NCBI GenBank assembly: GCA_964450115.1
Contig: CAYVCD010000001.1
Span: forward strand, 1-64,000
Reading direction: 5' to 3'
DNA: 64,000 bases
From: 2-01-FULL-45-10 sp964450115
GTDB lineage: Bacteria > Omnitrophota > Gorgyraeia > 2-01-FULL-45-10
Made by a program: the position numbers and the translations under genes. This document shows, piece by piece, positions 18,087 through 25,782 of this stretch (positions are counted from its first letter, which is position 1; every line of letters starts with the position of its first letter). Below the pieces are notes generated by a model that saw nothing but the letters and a program-made list of their open reading frames with translations, did no database searches and was not told where the DNA came from.

Positions 18087-18308
18087 ATGGCCAAGATCTC
18101 CGCACAGGACGTCGTAAAGAAGTTCGGCATCAAGTACCATACCCTCAATTTCTATACCACCATAGGCTTACTGCCCCTTTCGGGAAAGAACGGCAACCAG
18201 AGAATGTTCGATGAGGACGAGATCAGGTCGAGGCTGGCCCGGATCACACGCCTTTCGCAGGAAGGCTACCCCTTGAACCTGATACGCAAGAAACTGGTGG
18301 GCGTATGA
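18087..18308 (+). CDS. Small MerR-type helix-turn-helix regulator (copy 1)
   Basis: 73 residues, a stand-alone MerR-like winged-helix domain without an effector part: QDVVKKFGIKYHTLNFYTTI for the helix-turn-helix, GLLPLSGKNGNQRMFDEDEI for the wing, and a C-terminal helix. The track-like longer frame from 18027 is upstream promoter DNA; ATG 18087 aligns with the paralogue at 20127. It overlaps the secretin gene by ATGA, so it is coupled to it and probably controls it. Confidence 0.82.
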   Translation: MAKISAQDVVKKFGIKYHTLNFYTTIGLLPLSGKNGNQRMFDEDEIRSRLARITRLSQEGYPLNLIRKKLVGV

Positions 18309-20041
18309 CATTCAAACGCTCTTATCCTATTGTAGTCTTCGCTATTCTTACTATGGCGATGGCCTTAACCTGTGCAGAGGGCGAGGAGGCGACAGCTCAA
18401 AATCCGACACAGCCTGTCCAGGAAGCGACTACCGCGGTAAGGGGTGAGAACGCCATGATATCCCTGGACTTGAAGGGGATAGACATAATAGAGCTCTTAA
18501 GGATACTATCTCTCAAGACCGGCCTGACCATAGTCCCGACCAAAGGCGTTTCCGGCAGGGTCAACGTGTATCTCAATAATCTCACTTTCGAAGACGCCTT
18601 CAACATAATACTCTTAAGCCAGGACTTAGCCGCAGACAAGAAAAGCGGCGTCATAAACGTCATGACATCCGCCGAATATGAGAAGATATACGGCAGGAGG
18701 TATGCCGACAAGAGGAAAGTCAAGATCCTGACGCTCGCTTACGCCAAGCCCTCCGTAGTATTCAATGCTCTGGGACAGCTGAAGTCCGATATAGGAAAGA
18801 TCATAGTAGATGAAGCGACCGGAACAGTATTTTTGATCGATATCCCAGAAAAACTGAAACTGATGGAAGATACCGTAAAAGACCTTGATCAGCCTCTCGA
18901 TACCGCGGTATTTGAGTTGAAATACGCTAAACCTGCGGACATAAAGGCCCATCTCTCTACGGCCATCACAGCCGGACTTGGGGAAGTATTTGTCGATGAG
19001 AAGGCCGGGAAGGTAGTAGTATCGGATCTTCCGTACAAGATAGATAAGATACGTAAGATGATAAAGTCCTTCGATTCGGCGCCTCTACAGGTATTTATAG
19101 AGGCTGAGATATTGGAAGTCCTGCTTGATGATAAATTTGAAAGAGGCATAGACTGGGATGCGATGATATCCGGGAAGGCATGGCAGAAGTGGCTAAGGGT
19201 AGGCACCATAGATCTAAAAGGCTTTTTCCCATCCACTCTGACTATCCCTTCTCAAAAGATTACGGTCGGCACTCTGAAGGAAACAAATTACACCTCCATT
19301 ATAAGATTCCTCCAGACATACGGCGATACGAGGACTCTCTCCCGTCCGCGTCTTGCGGTAGTGGATAACCAGGAGGCCAAGATATTGGTAGGGACGAGGC
19401 AGGCTTATGTGAGCCAGACCCTGAGCCAAGGGGGGACGAGCACTACCGTAACATCGGAAAGCATCCAGTTCGTGGACGTAGGCGTTAAATTAAACGTAGC
19501 CCCATCCATATCGAGTGACGGATTCATAGTGATGAAGATAAGGCCCGAGGTGAGCGCGGTCGAGACCACGATCACGACATATCTCGGAAGCACCATACCT
19601 ATAATAAAGACCTCTGAAGCCGAAAGCGTCGTTAAGGTCAAGGACGGCACCATGATAATTATAGCGGGTATGATCAAAGAGGAGAACCCGGATGATATCA
19701 CAGGCTGGCCATACCTGTCTAAGTTAAAAGGCGCGGGATTTTTATTTGGCAAGAGAACCGTTCAAAAAAGGCGTACCGAGCTCGTGATATTCATTACACC
19801 TCATATTATTTCGGGCGAAGCGCCTGTGGATGATCACACGATCGAAGACCTGATGCCGGCAGAGATCGTACCGTGGGACGCGAAGAAAGACATAATAGAC
19901 GATAAGATAAGGGAAGATATAAATTTTAAGAAAGAACCCAAGGCCAAAAACTATGCTCCAAAAGGTCAGGCGGCTAATTCAGGTCCGGAGAGCGGCCGAG
20001 GAGCTGTTATGGGGAAGTCGAAAGGGGTTAAGAGTTATTGA
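18305..20041 (+). CDS. Secretin, GspD/PilQ type (copy 1)
   Basis: 578 residues with signal peptide. N-terminal STN/N0-like domain (ISLDLKGIDIIELLRILSLK, GVSGRVNVYLNNLTFEDAFN), N1-type repeats, then the secretin pore domain from about 330 (TRTLSRPRLAVVDNQEAKIL, ESIQFVDVGVKLNV, TSEAESVVKVKDGTMIIIAG, ELVIFITPHII). It forms a multimeric outer-membrane channel for type II secretion or pili. Very similar to the protein at 21786. Coupled to the MerR-like gene by ATGA. Confidence 0.93.
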   Translation: MTFKRSYPIVVFAILTMAMALTCAEGEEATAQNPTQPVQEATTAVRGENAMISLDLKGIDIIELLRILSLKTGLTIVPTKGVSGRVNVYLNNLTFEDAFNIILLSQDLAADKKSGVINVMTSAEYEKIYGRRYADKRKVKILTLAYAKPSVVFNALGQLKSDIGKIIVDEATGTVFLIDIPEKLKLMEDTVKDLDQPLDTAVFELKYAKPADIKAHLSTAITAGLGEVFVDEKAGKVVVSDLPYKIDKIRKMIKSFDSAPLQVFIEAEILEVLLDDKFERGIDWDAMISGKAWQKWLRVGTIDLKGFFPSTLTIPSQKITVGTLKETNYTSIIRFLQTYGDTRTLSRPRLAVVDNQEAKILVGTRQAYVSQTLSQGGTSTTVTSESIQFVDVGVKLNVAPSISSDGFIVMKIRPEVSAVETTITTYLGSTIPIIKTSEAESVVKVKDGTMIIIAGMIKEENPDDITGWPYLSKLKGAGFLFGKRTVQKRRTELVIFITPHIISGEAPVDDHTIEDLMPAEIVPWDAKKDIIDDKIREDINFKKEPKAKNYAPKGQAANSGPESGRGAVMGKSKGVKSY

Positions 20042-20052
20042 TATAATTGCTG

Positions 20053-20077
20053 TACTTTAAGTAATTACTTTAACTAC
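20053..20077 (+). promoter_or_regulatory. 25-bp conserved motif, candidate MerR-like operator (site 2)
   Basis: Same motif as 18056-18080 with one mismatch, 50 bp before the second MerR-like start. Just upstream, TATAATTG at 20042 could serve as a -10 element, which would again put the motif at the start of transcription. Confidence 0.6.
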
Positions 20078-20126
20078 ATAACCCCGCACCTTCTTAATGG
20101 AGATGCGGGGAGGAGAAGGTGCGGTC

Positions 20127-20348
20127 TTGAAGAAGATCTCGGCTCAGGACATAGTGAAGAAGTTCGGCATCAAGTACCACACCCTTAACTATTACACTAC
20201 GATGGGGCTATTGCCCCTTTCGGGTAAGAGCGGCAATAGGCGTATGTATGACGAGAACGAGATACGGACGAGGCTTGACGATATCATGCGCCTTTCGCAG
20301 GAAGGTTACCCTTTGAACCTTATACGCAAGAAGCTGGTGGGGATATGA
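20127..20348 (+). CDS. Small MerR-type helix-turn-helix regulator (copy 2)
   Basis: 73 residues from TTG 20127, chosen because a strong Shine-Dalgarno (GGGGAGGAGAAGG, 20107-20119) precedes it and it then aligns end to end with the copy at 18087 (KKISAQDIVKKFGIKYHTLN against AKISAQDVVKKFGIKYHTLN). An ATG at 20097 in frame would lie upstream of that Shine-Dalgarno. MerR-like wHTH without ligand domain. ATGA overlap with the ExeA-like gene. Confidence 0.8.
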   Translation: MKKISAQDIVKKFGIKYHTLNYYTTMGLLPLSGKSGNRRMYDENEIRTRLDDIMRLSQEGYPLNLIRKKLVGI

Positions 20349-21181
20349 GCTATTTTAAGATATTAGGATTGGACAGGGAGCCTTTTTCCACGAGCCCCGA
20401 CCCCGCCTTCTTCTATGAATCGCAGGAGCACCACGCCGCTCTCATGAGGCTCATGATAGAGATACGTTTGAAGAGGGGCTTAAGCCTTATACTCGGAGAC
20501 GTGGGGACTGGGAAGACGACGCTTTCGCGCAAACTCTTCCAGATGCTGAAGGAACGCACCGACATAATATTCCATATGGTGATGGACCCTACCTATGATA
20601 GCGAGAAGTTGCTGCTCGAATCTCTTATTCGTACATTCGGCATAGATATGGGCCCGGGGCCCGATCGTTCGATATTGGATTATAAGGAAGAGATAAAGAA
20701 GTATCTGTACAGAACGGCGGTTGAGGAGAATAAGATAGTGGTCCTCCTGGTGGACGAGGCGCAGAAGCTGAATGCGATGTCGCTGGAGATCTTAAGGGTA
20801 ATGCTCAATTATGAAACCAATGAATTTAAGCTCCTGCAGGTGGTCTTGCTGGGCCAGCTTGAGCTTTTACCGCGCCTAAGAGAGATAAATAATCTATGGG
20901 ACAGAATAAGCTTGAAGTACATGTTGAACCCGCTGGATGAAGAAGAGACTAGACAGATGATAGATTTCAGATTAAAGGCGGCGGGCTATAATTCACGTGT
21001 GGAATTTTTCACCGATGAGGCGATAAAAGAGATATATCAATACACCCAGGGGTATCCGAGGCGCATATCTATGCTATGCCATAACGCGCTTAAGGCTCTA
21101 GTTATGGTGAATAAGCCTATAGTGGATGTGAATATAATCCGCGACATAATGAGTAAGGATATATGGCAAAAGACGACATGA
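20345..21181 (+). CDS. ExeA/GspA-like AAA ATPase
   Basis: 278 residues. Typical opening of the ExeA family (FKILGLDREPFSTSPDPAFF), Walker A GDVGTGKTTL at about 45-54, Walker B VVLLVDEAQKL, and the C-terminal lid (YTQGYPRRISMLCHNAL). GspA/ExeA helps assemble the secretin through peptidoglycan. Here no transmembrane or peptidoglycan-binding part is attached, so it is cytosolic as it stands. It overlaps the following GspC-like gene by 19 bp. Confidence 0.88.
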   Translation: MSYFKILGLDREPFSTSPDPAFFYESQEHHAALMRLMIEIRLKRGLSLILGDVGTGKTTLSRKLFQMLKERTDIIFHMVMDPTYDSEKLLLESLIRTFGIDMGPGPDRSILDYKEEIKKYLYRTAVEENKIVVLLVDEAQKLNAMSLEILRVMLNYETNEFKLLQVVLLGQLELLPRLREINNLWDRISLKYMLNPLDEEETRQMIDFRLKAAGYNSRVEFFTDEAIKEIYQYTQGYPRRISMLCHNALKALVMVNKPIVDVNIIRDIMSKDIWQKTT

Positions 21182-21789
21182 CGCCTGAAGAGAGGCTTTT
21201 GAAGATAATCGAGAATCCGAACACCCCGAAGCGCCAGGAGTCTTTGGCCGCCAAAGTGAGATCGTTCGATCCCGGATCTATAAAGGAATGGTTCTCCGGC
21301 ATTCGCATGGATAAGGACCTTCTTAAAAAGATAAACCTAAAGGCGATCAATAAGATAATAGCCGTAATATGCGCCCTCATTACCTTAATATGGATATTCG
21401 ATTTTGGCAGGGGTGGCATAGCGCTGGCAAAGCGTTTTAAGAAGATCTCCTCCGGCGAATCTCTCGTTTCGTCGGATGAAGGTAAGTGGCCTAAAATAGA
21501 CGTTACTATAACAGATGCCACAATACAGGCAAGAAAACGGAATATATTTACATTTCTGCCTACAAAAGAAGAGGCAGCTTCTGCGGTAAGCGTGGGGCCG
21601 ACATTGGGCAATTTTAAACTTGTCGGTATACTGTGGAGCGATAACCCGCAGGCGATGATAGAAAATTCGCAAGAGCAGAGAACATACTTCGTTTCAAACG
21701 GAGATAAGATAGGCGAGCTGACTGTAAAAAAGATCCTAAGGGACAAGGTAATGCTTGGTAAAGATGATCAGGAGTGGGAGTTAAGATGA
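21163..21789 (+). CDS. GspC/PilP-like inner-membrane component
   Basis: 208 residues. One membrane helix at about 67-82 (INKIIAVICALITLIWIFDF), then a periplasmic part with an HR-like beta domain (NFKLVGILWSDNPQAMIENS, YFVSNGDKIGELTVKKILRD). This is the layout of GspC or PilP, which connect the secretin to the inner-membrane platform. It lies between the ExeA-like ATPase and the second secretin, overlapping both. Confidence 0.75.
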   Translation: MAKDDMTPEERLLKIIENPNTPKRQESLAAKVRSFDPGSIKEWFSGIRMDKDLLKKINLKAINKIIAVICALITLIWIFDFGRGGIALAKRFKKISSGESLVSSDEGKWPKIDVTITDATIQARKRNIFTFLPTKEEAASAVSVGPTLGNFKLVGILWSDNPQAMIENSQEQRTYFVSNGDKIGELTVKKILRDKVMLGKDDQEWELR

Positions 21790-23513
21790 GGCGAATATTA
21801 TCGATATTGATAATCGTCGTTTTCGTCTCCTCGTTCGTATATTGCGAGGAACCTACGCAAGAGTCCGAGTTGAAGGTTAGCGAAAAAGACTCCATGATAT
21901 CCCTCGACCTAAAGGGTATAGATATAGTAGAACTCCTAAGAATACTCTCTCTCAAGACCGGCCTTACCATAGTCCCCACAAAGGGCGTATCTGGCAGGGT
22001 CAACATATATCTCAACAATCTCTCATTTGAGGACGCCTTTAATATCATTCTCCTGAGCCAGGACCTTGCCGCGGACAGGAAGGGCAGTGTGATAAATGTC
22101 ATGACATCCCCAGAATACGAAAAACTATACGGCAGGAAATATACCGACAAAAGAAGGGTCAGGCGCTTAAAGTTAAATTATGCTAAACCCTCTGTAGTAT
22201 TCAACGCGCTCGGCCAGCTGAAATCCGATGTCGGCAAGATAATCGTGGATGAGGCGTCCGGGACGATAATACTTATCGATATCCCGGAGAAATTAAAGCT
22301 GCTGGAAGAAGCCGTGAAGAAGCTCGACCAGCCTCTCGATACGGAAACTTTCGAACTAAAATACGCCAAGCCCGCGGATATTAAGGCTCAGCTTTCATCG
22401 GCTATTACCCCGGGGCTCGGCGAGGTCTTTGTAGATGAAAAAACGGGCAAGGTCATAGTCTCGGATATGCCCGACAAGATAGCTAAGATCAGGCGCATGG
22501 TGAGAGCTTTCGACTCCGCGCCTTTACAGGTATTTATAGAGGCCGAGATAGTGGAGCTATTGCTTAATGATGAATTCCAACGCGGTATAGATTGGACCAA
22601 GGTCTTTGGAGAAGAGCAATGGATGAAGTGGTCCAAGCTTTTAGGCCTTTCTTTGGTAGGGGCATTTCCCGCGGTTCCTACTCTTGCGGCAGCTTTCCAG
22701 AAAGTCACTGTTGGAACGCTCGCTGCCAACAAATATACAGCCACATTAAAATTCCTCCAGACATACGGTAAGACGAGGACCCTCTCCCGTCCGCGTCTGG
22801 CGGTAGTGGATAACCAGGAGGCTAAGATATTGGTAGGTAAGCGCGAAGCCTATGTGAGCCAGACTTTGAGCCAGGCGGGAACGGGTACCACCGTGACATC
22901 AGAGAGCATACAGTTCGTGGATGTCGGAGTGAAGCTTAATGTGGTGCCGTCCATCTCAAGCGACGGCTTCATAGTGATGAAGATAAAGCCCGAAGTCAGC
23001 TCGGTCGAGACCACGATTGTTACATCCCTGGGGAGCCGTATACCTATAATCAAGACTTCGGAAGCCGAAAGTGTCGTTAAGGTCAAAGATGGCACTATGA
23101 TAATGATAGCGGGCCTGATGAAAGAGGAGAATATCGACAGCATAACAGGCTGGCCATACTTGTCCAAAATGAAAGTGCTTGACGCTGCATTTGGGAACAG
23201 GACGACTACAAAAAAGAATACAGAACTTATAATATTTATTACTCCTCGTATCATAACGGGCGAAGCGCCCGTAGAGGATAATGAGCTCGAAACGCTGATG
23301 CCGGCAAGCATCATACCGAAGGATCTCAAGGAAGATATAATAGACGATAAGATAAAGAAAGATATAAATCTGAAGAAAAGAGAGAAAATGGGGACAGCGC
23401 CCCTTTTAGACAAAAGCTATTTGAGTGCTAAAAAGGGCGCTGTCCCCATTTCTGAAAAGTCCGGCGTTAGCTTCGCCGACAAGATGAAAGGAATTAAAAA
23501 ATATGAAAAATAA
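21786..23513 (+). CDS. Secretin, GspD/PilQ type (copy 2)
   Basis: About 575 residues from ATG 21786, which overlaps the previous stop (ATGA); a GTG at 21774 is possible but less likely. Signal peptide, STN/N0, N1 repeats and the secretin domain follow as in the copy at 18305, with long identical blocks. The two differ mainly around residues 280-320. Near the C-terminus a palindromic repeat (23386-23452) is translated in frame without breaking the gene. Confidence 0.93.
   Translation: MRRILSILIIVVFVSSFVYCEEPTQESELKVSEKDSMISLDLKGIDIVELLRILSLKTGLTIVPTKGVSGRVNIYLNNLSFEDAFNIILLSQDLAADRKGSVINVMTSPEYEKLYGRKYTDKRRVRRLKLNYAKPSVVFNALGQLKSDVGKIIVDEASGTIILIDIPEKLKLLEEAVKKLDQPLDTETFELKYAKPADIKAQLSSAITPGLGEVFVDEKTGKVIVSDMPDKIAKIRRMVRAFDSAPLQVFIEAEIVELLLNDEFQRGIDWTKVFGEEQWMKWSKLLGLSLVGAFPAVPTLAAAFQKVTVGTLAANKYTATLKFLQTYGKTRTLSRPRLAVVDNQEAKILVGKREAYVSQTLSQAGTGTTVTSESIQFVDVGVKLNVVPSISSDGFIVMKIKPEVSSVETTIVTSLGSRIPIIKTSEAESVVKVKDGTMIMIAGLMKEENIDSITGWPYLSKMKVLDAAFGNRTTTKKNTELIIFITPRIITGEAPVEDNELETLMPASIIPKDLKEDIIDDKIKKDINLKKREKMGTAPLLDKSYLSAKKGAVPISEKSGVSFADKMKGIKKYEK
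23386..23452. repeat. Palindromic repeat inside the secretin gene
   Basis: Arms GGGGACAGCGCCC and GGGCGCTGTCCCC, extended by AAAT/ATTT and T/A-runs, around a 22-bp loop. Similar GGGGACAG palindromes are common mobile REP-type repeats in other bacteria. It adds about 22 in-frame residues to the C-terminal tail of the secretin; the paralogue at 18305 lacks it. Confidence 0.8.
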
Positions 23514-23874
23514 TATGCTTATGGTATCGATCTTAGTCGTCTCTCTGTCGTTTGCGGGATGCGCAAGGGTGCTGCCGAAGCGGATAAGCGTACAGGAGTC
23601 GGCCGCGGAAAAGGGCGCGCTCTATGAAGAGCTGGGGACCGCTTATACGAAGGCCGGCCTCTATGATGAGGCTATAGAAGCCTATAAGAATTCCCTTGTA
23701 TGTGATCCTAATAACGCGGATATACATTATTATCTGGGCCTGCTTTACCAGAAGTCGAATAAAGATGTGGAGAAGGCGGTATTCCATTTTAAGAGGTACC
23801 TGTACCTGAAGCCGGACGCCAAGAACAGAGAAGATGTAAGGTACCTGATCGAGATGGTGCTGAATAAAAGATAG
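23503..23874 (+). CDS. TPR-repeat lipoprotein, pilotin-like
   Basis: 123 residues with lipobox FAGC (Cys near 20) and two TPR motifs (YEELGTAYTKAGLYDEAIEA; DIHYYLGLLYQKSN). It overlaps the secretin end by 11 bp. Small TPR lipoproteins such as PilF act as pilotins that guide secretins to the outer membrane, which fits this location; the role is inference. Confidence 0.75.
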   Translation: MKNNMLMVSILVVSLSFAGCARVLPKRISVQESAAEKGALYEELGTAYTKAGLYDEAIEAYKNSLVCDPNNADIHYYLGLLYQKSNKDVEKAVFHFKRYLYLKPDAKNREDVRYLIEMVLNKR

Positions 23875-23885
23875 AGGAGCCAAGA

Positions 23886-24470
23886 ATGGGCAAGAATAAA
23901 CAGTCGGCGATCAATTTACCTATCATCCTTTCAATAGTTTTGGCTGTGATCCTGTCGGTATCTTTATGGCAGAATCACAGGGCAAGGATATACGAGGCTA
24001 TCCTCGAAAAGAACATATTCTTGCTGAATGAAAATCTTATGCAATATCAGAGGTCGGATAAAGAGATGGTCTTTGGCGCGGACAACGAAGCGGCATCATA
24101 CCTTAAGTGGAAGTTCGTTCTTAAAGAACAGGTGGATCAGACCACCCAGATATTCAGCGACAAAGCGGCTGCGTTAAAGAATGCCGGCAAAGATAAGGTC
24201 CTCGCTTCGCTTTTATACTACAACGCTGGATTGGCCCAGACTGTCAATTCAGACTTCTCATCCGCAATAGCGGCTTTTGAAGAAGCAGTAAGACTCGATC
24301 CTAAAAATGGTTACGGCTATTACAATCTAGGCATGCTCTACTGGGCATACGGTAAGAATAAAGCCAAAGCGCTCCATTGTTATAAAAAATATATGGAGAT
24401 ATTTCCGAGAGGTATTTATTCTGGCGTAGTCAAGGCCAGGATCGATCAACTAGAGGAGCTTAAACGATGA
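23886..24470 (+). CDS. Membrane-anchored TPR protein
   Basis: 194 residues. One N-terminal membrane helix (LPIILSIVLAVILSVSLW, about 11-28), then a periplasmic helical part with two TPR-like motifs (LASLLYYNAGLAQTVNSDFS; GYYNLGMLYWAYGKNKAKAL). Not assigned to a known family. It overlaps the next gene by 4 bp and follows the pilotin-like gene by 11 bp, so it belongs to the secretin operon. Confidence 0.75.
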   Translation: MGKNKQSAINLPIILSIVLAVILSVSLWQNHRARIYEAILEKNIFLLNENLMQYQRSDKEMVFGADNEAASYLKWKFVLKEQVDQTTQIFSDKAAALKNAGKDKVLASLLYYNAGLAQTVNSDFSSAIAAFEEAVRLDPKNGYGYYNLGMLYWAYGKNKAKALHCYKKYMEIFPRGIYSGVVKARIDQLEELKR

Positions 24471-25177
24471 AGAATAAAGCATATGTAATAGCCATAGCCG
24501 CGCTGGCGGCGATCTTAGCGCTGGCATCCATCTTTTTCATACTGCACGCGAATAAATTAAAGAGTCAGATCAGCCAGAATAAGAATGCTATCCGGAACAT
24601 AGAATCTGAACTCTCCCGCGCGCGTGAAGAGAAGGAGAACATAACAAAGGCCAATGAGAAGCTCCAGGCCGATAGCGTATCCTATCTTGCTATAAATTCT
24701 AAGCTTGGTGATGAAAAGGAAGAGCTTAAGACCAGGCTTGATAAAGTCCAGAAGACTATAGATACGAAAGAAGCAAACCTTCAGAGGGTTCAGCAGAGGT
24801 TGGATGAGATAGAAAAAGCTGCGGCCGCAAATAAGAAGGCCGAGGATGAAAAGCTGGCAAAAGATAAGAAGGTGCTGGAAAAGAAAGTTTTAAAGACCGC
24901 CTCGGCTATAAAGAAAGAGAGGGGCGTTTATCATTACAATCTTGGCGTAGCGTACGCGCAGGCAAAGTTCTACGGCGAAGCGATCGAAGAATATGAAAAA
25001 TCTATCAAGTTTGCCCCCGAAAACGCCGATACCTATTATAACCTCGGCGTATTATATGAAACCGTAGAGGCTGATACCGAAAAGGCTATAGCTAATTACA
25101 GGAGATACCTTGAGCTTAATCCAGCGCCAGAAGATATTGATGAGATCCGAGAGCGGATAAAGAGATTGGGCGGCTAG
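24467..25177 (+). CDS. Membrane-anchored coiled-coil plus TPR protein
   Basis: 236 residues: membrane helix at 5-27, a long coiled coil at about 30-140 rich in Lys and Glu, then a TPR pair (YHYNLGVAYAQAKFYGEAIE; DTYYNLGVLYETVEADTEKA). Probably a periplasm-spanning scaffold in the same operon as the secretin and ExeA-like genes. No close named family recognised. Confidence 0.75.
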   Translation: MKNKAYVIAIAALAAILALASIFFILHANKLKSQISQNKNAIRNIESELSRAREEKENITKANEKLQADSVSYLAINSKLGDEKEELKTRLDKVQKTIDTKEANLQRVQQRLDEIEKAAAANKKAEDEKLAKDKKVLEKKVLKTASAIKKERGVYHYNLGVAYAQAKFYGEAIEEYEKSIKFAPENADTYYNLGVLYETVEADTEKAIANYRRYLELNPAPEDIDEIRERIKRLGG

Positions 25178-25186
25178 AGACTCTAA

Positions 25187-25474
25187 ATGCGAAATAATCT
25201 TTCGGTAGTGATCATCACCATTATAATTCTGCTGATGTCGGCCGGCATATATCTTTCTATAGATAGTTATGGTTTAAAGAGACGCATTGCGGAAAAGGAG
25301 AGAGAGTTCATCGCCAGAATATCCGAGGAGCGCGATATATTAAAGAAGAGCTTGCAGGAGAGATACGGTGCGAGTATGGCATCTTACGAAGAGATGTATA
25401 AAATGATGGAAGCCCAGAAGAAAAAAGTTCGCGAAATAGAAGATAAGCTCCGAAAGACCGACGGCAATAGTTAG
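25187..25474 (+). CDS. Small membrane-anchored coiled-coil protein
   Basis: 95 residues: membrane helix at about 6-24 (SVVIITIIILLMSAGIYLSI), then a coiled coil. The segment KKSLQERYGASMASYEEM is matched by KKDLNERYHADMVSYEAM in the tail of the transposase-domain protein at 25783, so the two share ancestry. Last gene of the secretin operon, 9 bp after the previous one. Function unknown. Confidence 0.75.
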   Translation: MRNNLSVVIITIIILLMSAGIYLSIDSYGLKRRIAEKEREFIARISEERDILKKSLQERYGASMASYEEMYKMMEAQKKKVREIEDKLRKTDGNS

Positions 25475-25501
25475 TCGATAAAAAAGTAAGATGCCGGCCT
25501 A

Positions 25502-25529
25502 TTGACTATTTTTAAAGGCGTGATATACT
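25502..25529 (+). promoter_or_regulatory. Promoter upstream of the riboswitch
   Basis: TTGACT (25502-25507), 16-bp spacer, TATACT (25524-25529); transcription would begin near 25536, about 20 nt before the aptamer. Confidence 0.75.
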
Positions 25530-25583
25530 TATAGTAGAAATAAATAGAAGTCGAAAATGGCAAACCTGGGGTGACCCAGGGAC

Positions 25584-25641
25584 GCCCGCCTGCCCGCATG
25601 TTTTGAGGCAGTCGGGACTGTCCGCCAGCAGGCGGGCAGGC
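25584..25641. repeat. Palindromic insert within the riboswitch
   Basis: GC-rich segment with arms GCCTGCCCGC (25588-25597) and GCGGGCAGGC (25632-25641), which can also pair in a second register through GCCCGCCTGC. It splits the conserved riboswitch string between GGGACGC and AAAG. A related GCCTGCC/GGCAGGC pair sits in the ferredoxin-like gene at 63220-63300. Confidence 0.7.
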
Positions 25642-25694
25642 AAAGTCGTGCATCCTGATGTAAGGAAAGGCAGACTGCCGATGTGGGAGTAGAA

Positions 25695-25723
25695 CCCAGG
25701 TCAGTTTGCCTGGGATTTTTTTT
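25695..25723 (+). terminator. Rho-independent terminator of the riboswitch
   Basis: Stem CCCAGG / CCTGGG (25695-25700 with 25709-25714), 8-nt loop, then ATTTTTTTT. It lies between the aptamer and the ATG at 25783, as expected for transcriptional control. Confidence 0.8.
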
Positions 25724-25782
25724 CGGAATTTTTAAAAGTGCCACGCTGAATTATAGTTTTTGGTAAAAAAAGGAGAAATAAA

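Larger units (their letters stand above)
25553..25723 (+). promoter_or_regulatory. Class I c-di-GMP riboswitch (GEMM-I) with insert and terminator
   Basis: Fills most of the 308-bp gap before the transposase-domain gene. The conserved GEMM-I segment is present: GGCAAACC, a stem TGGG/CCCA closed by the GNRA loop GTGA, then GGGACGC. After a 56-bp palindromic insert the consensus resumes with AAAG, and further on AGGCAGACTGCCGATG matches the conserved 3' portion. Deleting the insert restores the exact GGGACGCAAAG consensus. A terminator (25695-25723) is the likely expression platform; its stem region is also complementary to GGCAAACCTGGG at the start, giving a possible alternative pairing. It would tie the downstream genes to c-di-GMP. 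Whether it still binds ligand is unknown. Confidence 0.75.
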
